Shown: in pieces, positions 5,381 through 7,341 of the stretch
Layout: every line of letters starts with the position of its first letter
How positions within the stretch are numbered: position 1 is the first letter of the stretch
From: Desulfurococcales archaeon
GTDB lineage: Archaea; Thermoproteota; Thermoprotei_A; Sulfolobales; WANQ01
NCBI GenBank assembly: GCA_027043985.1
Contig: JALUDQ010000248.1
Location: 1-7,341 of the forward strand
Direction of reading: 5' to 3'
Length of the DNA: 7,341 bases
The notes under the pieces: model-generated
The model's input: the letters and a program-made list of their open reading frames with translations, nothing else
Database searches by the model: none
What the model was told of the DNA's origin: nothing
Program-made: the position numbers and the translations under genes

Positions 5381-5942
5381 CTATTTTTTGGACTGCAAAC
5401 GTGTTGCTGGAATAGATCTCGCTGGTTCTCCGAGAAGGCCTTCGGGAGTCGCAATAATATATAATGGAATCTTAGTATATGCAGATAAAGTATATTTTGA
5501 CGATGAAATAATAGGTCTACTGAGAAGCCATAATGTTTGTATCGTAGCAATAGATGCTCCACTAAGTCATGCTAAAGGGTATAGGCGCGTAGACCTTAAA
5601 ATGAAGAAGAGAGGATTCCGTGTCCTCCCTCCAGGATGGCGTGGTATGAAAATGCTTGTCTCACGAGCAATTAGGATAAAGTCAATACTCGAATCCATGG
5701 GAATAAATGTTATAGAAACGCATCCCAGTAGTGCATTAAAAAATACTGGGTTCAGAGACGTTATGGCTGCTTTATCAAAAATTATTAGTGTCAATGATTG
5801 GAGTTTCCTTGAGAAGGGAAAAGATGTTGTTGATGCAGTTATTGCAGCTAGTGTGGCATGGGTTTATGTCTGTAATAAAGCAGAAAAAATAAGTGATGTT
5901 GATGGTGCGATATTTCTACTACCTTCTCTTGGAAAGAAGTAG
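5361..5942 (+). CDS. DUF429 family protein (predicted RNase H-fold nuclease)
   Basis: A 193-residue protein of the DUF429 family, predicted to adopt an RNase H-like fold with a metal-binding acidic centre. The acidic motifs are in the expected order: GIDLAG (Asp19), AIDAPLS (Asp65), ETHPSSALK (Glu119) and KDVVDAVIAA (Asp155 and Asp158). Biochemical activity of the family is not established, so 'nuclease' is an inference from the fold. The start is probably TTG at 5361, with GAGG at 5348-5351 (9-nt spacing) lying inside the preceding gene, giving a 20-bp overlap. A second TTG at 5388, just after that gene's stop and with GGTAA upstream, would remove nine residues and is a fair alternative. No ATG exists before the first motif. 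The 3' end overlaps the convergent aminotransferase gene by 24 bp. Confidence 0.85.
   Translation: MNAVNGNYFLDCKRVAGIDLAGSPRRPSGVAIIYNGILVYADKVYFDDEIIGLLRSHNVCIVAIDAPLSHAKGYRRVDLKMKKRGFRVLPPGWRGMKMLVSRAIRIKSILESMGINVIETHPSSALKNTGFRDVMAALSKIISVNDWSFLEKGKDVVDAVIAASVAWVYVCNKAEKISDVDGAIFLLPSLGKK
5919..5942. repeat. Near-palindromic 24-bp overlap holding both convergent stop codons
   Basis: The bases shared by the DUF429 gene and the aminotransferase gene begin with CTA, the complement of the aminotransferase TAG, and end with the TAG of DUF429. Arms CTACCTTCT (5919-5927) and AGAAGTAG (5935-5942) pair with one bulged C around a 7-nt loop. The same eight-codon stretch therefore ends with TAG and encodes similar short basic tails in both directions (LPSLGKK and LLLSKRR). 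Confidence 0.6.
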
Positions 5943-7037
5943 AATTGTTTCAACGATATAATCTAGGTCTTCTTTTGATAATAGGGGGTGTACTGGTAGG
6001 CTTAATACGTGTCTAGATGCATCAATAGAGTTAGGGCAAATGTTTTCGGGGTATCCTAGTGCTCTATACAATGGTTGAAGGTGTAGTGGTAGGGGGTAAT
6101 GTATTGCAGTAGATATGCCATACTTGCTTAACTTATCTCTTACCTCATCTCTAGTATATGGAAATGTGTCTTCAATCCATATAACATATTGGTGCCATAC
6201 ATGCTTATAGCCTGGTTTAACTTTAGGCGGTCTTATACCTTCTATTTTCGAGAGTCTTGTAGTTAGATATTGTGCATTAGAATTCCTTCTTTCATTTAGT
6301 TTGTCGAGTTTTGATAACTGTACGAGACCTATAGCGGCTTGAATAGATGTTAGACGATAGTTTCCTCCAAGCGTTATGTGGTAATACTTTCTTACTTGGC
6401 CATGGTTTCGTAATAAGCGTATCCTCTCAGCAATCCAGCCAATATTTGTTGTAATAATACCGCCCTCACCTGTGGTCATATTCTTTGTAGCATAGAGGCT
6501 GAATGCTGCTGCATCGCCTATAGAGCCTACTTTCACACCATCTATTTCGGCTCCATGTGCTTGTGCTGCATCCTCTATTAGATAGAGTTTGTAGTCATCG
6601 GCTATCTCTCTTAGAGCTCTCATGTCGGCTGGATGACCGTATAAGTGTACTGCTATAATAGCTCTTGTCTTAGACGTTATTTTTTCTAGGACATCGTCTA
6701 CGTCAATAGTGTATGTCTCAAGTTCTATATCTGCGAAAACTGGTTTTGCACCTCTCATCAATACTGTATTTGCGGTTGCAATGAATGTGAAGTCCGGGAC
6801 TATTACTTCGTCTCCTGAACCTATCCCTAAAGCCTCTAGTATTAATTGTAACGCTATTGTACCATTGGCTACTGCGATTGCATGTTCGACTCCTATGTAT
6901 TCCGCAAATTTTTGTTCGAATTCTTCAACAACGGGGCCGTGGACAAGCCATTTTGATCGTAGTACTTCAACAACTTTTTCTATTTCTTCTTCTCCTATTA
7001 CAGGCTCGGTTATCTTAATATGGCGCTTATTGTTCAT
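5919..7037 (-). CDS. DegT/DnrJ/EryC1/StrS-family PLP-dependent aminotransferase
   Basis: A full-length 372-residue fold-type I aminotransferase of the sugar aminotransferase class. Such enzymes usually move an amino group from Glu or Gln to a keto group on a nucleotide-activated sugar. The visible family motifs are SKWLVHGPVVEEFE near 28, the cofactor-phosphate loop ANGTIAL (57-63), PDFTFIATAN (81-90), EDAAQAHGA (155-163, with Asp156 and Gln159), the internal-aldimine Lys185 in FSLYATKNMTTGEGG, GGNYRLT (224-230) and HYPLPLHLQPLY (313-324). Nothing is missing. The ATG at 7037 is preceded by GGCGGT (7047-7042) and overlaps the end of the upstream LOG-like gene by 11 bp (ATGAACAATAA), so the two are co-translated. 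Its 3' end overlaps the convergent DUF429 gene. The substrate cannot be deduced, because no glycosyltransferase or other sugar gene is visible. A role in surface glycan synthesis is an inference. Confidence 0.93.
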   Translation of the reverse strand: MNNKRHIKITEPVIGEEEIEKVVEVLRSKWLVHGPVVEEFEQKFAEYIGVEHAIAVANGTIALQLILEALGIGSGDEVIVPDFTFIATANTVLMRGAKPVFADIELETYTIDVDDVLEKITSKTRAIIAVHLYGHPADMRALREIADDYKLYLIEDAAQAHGAEIDGVKVGSIGDAAAFSLYATKNMTTGEGGIITTNIGWIAERIRLLRNHGQVRKYYHITLGGNYRLTSIQAAIGLVQLSKLDKLNERRNSNAQYLTTRLSKIEGIRPPKVKPGYKHVWHQYVIWIEDTFPYTRDEVRDKLSKYGISTAIHYPLPLHLQPLYRALGYPENICPNSIDASRHVLSLPVHPLLSKEDLDYIVETILLLSKRR

Positions 7038-7341
7038 GTAAACCGCCTTTTCTACAGAGACTACATAAAGCTTGTGCTAAATTCTCTGGTTGCCTATAAT
7101 AATGTATCTTTACAGTTTTCCTATGGTCAAGGTATTCTCCAAAACAGTTCTCCACGTTGTCTGTAGTAAAACCAGTATTAACTAGTACTAGTACGGGTAC
7201 TCCAATAGCATAAGCAGTTACAAGTTCTAATAATGTTCCAGCTCCGCCTCCTACTACTACAAGGACATTACTGCTTCTTACGAGAGGTATACTTCTATTC
7301 TTGTAGCTCAAACCACTCTTAATACATATTGAGCTATTATG
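7027..7341 (-). CDS. LOG/TIGR00725-like nucleotide-binding protein, C-terminal part (5' end beyond right edge)
   Basis: The reading frame is open to the last base of the window, so this is the C-terminal 104 residues of a longer protein. The TTG at 7311 is internal, not a start. The key segment is RSIPLVRSSNVLVVVGGGAGTLLELVTA: the NR-S-I-LV-SS lead-in plus GGGAGTLLE is the phosphate-binding loop and catalytic Glu of the LOG / TIGR00725 lysine-decarboxylase-like Rossmann family. VPVLVLVNTG is the following strand. Members of the wider family hydrolyse nucleoside 5'-monophosphates at the N-glycosidic bond (LOG) or bind nucleotides with unknown role. TIGR00725 members are mostly uncharacterised and about 160-180 residues long, which fits the missing part. 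There are three Cys in the tail (ENCFGEY, ALCSLCRKG). It overlaps the aminotransferase start by 11 bp, so they form one operon. The family call is good; the substrate is unknown. Confidence 0.8.
   Translation of the reverse strand, partial: HNSSICIKSGLSYKNRSIPLVRSSNVLVVVGGGAGTLLELVTAYAIGVPVLVLVNTGFTTDNVENCFGEYLDHRKTVKIHYYRQPENLAQALCSLCRKGGLHEQ

Noticed and set aside
6709..7041. A 110-residue plus-strand frame
   Set aside because: Antisense to the well-conserved N-terminal half of the aminotransferase; Ser/Thr-rich shadow translation.

Overview
The window looks like chromosomal DNA of a hyperthermophilic archaeon, most likely a Thermoproteota (crenarchaeal) lineage such as the Desulfurococcales. 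The signs are a full-length archaeal-type AMP phosphorylase, a COG2403-type P-loop GTPase, a YkgJ-type cysteine-cluster protein, archaeal TATA-like boxes and oligo-T terminators, AT-rich DNA, heavy use of ATA (Ile) and AGA/AGG (Arg) codons, and two TTG starts supported by Shine-Dalgarno (SD) sequences. The species is not determined.

Layout. Positions 1-906 (minus) hold the N-terminal 302 residues of a DEAD/DEAH-type superfamily 2 helicase that runs off the left edge. It diverges across a short promoter region from a 446-residue GTPase (1037-2377, plus). The GTPase converges on AMP phosphorylase (4176-2671, minus). The roughly 290-bp gap between them has no credible protein gene. It holds what I read as two convergent box C/D methylation-guide sRNAs: a very well-formed one on the minus strand (2656-2608) and a plausible second one on the plus strand (2472-2538). 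The minus-strand sRNA appears to have its own TATA box inside the last codons of the AMP phosphorylase gene and a T-rich terminator behind it.

Upstream of AMP phosphorylase, and in the same direction, is a YkgJ-family protein (4916-4320). It diverges from a two-gene operon (5024-5942): an unrecognised 118-residue protein overlapped by a DUF429 RNase H-fold protein. That operon converges on, and overlaps by 24 bp, a DegT/DnrJ-type PLP aminotransferase (7037-5919, minus). The aminotransferase start overlaps the end of a LOG/TIGR00725-like nucleotide-binding protein that enters from the right edge (7341-7027).

How the genes fit together. AMP phosphorylase starts the archaeal NMP degradation route (AMP to ribose 1,5-bisphosphate, then type III RuBisCO), but the other enzymes of that route are not in the window. 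The aminotransferase and LOG-like protein form one translationally coupled unit, possibly linked to nucleotide-sugar or nucleoside-phosphate chemistry. The remaining neighbours look like ordinary short archaeal transcription units. The most interesting part is the paired C/D sRNA locus. One guide of the minus-strand sRNA is complementary to a sequence with all the invariant bases of a tRNA D-arm.
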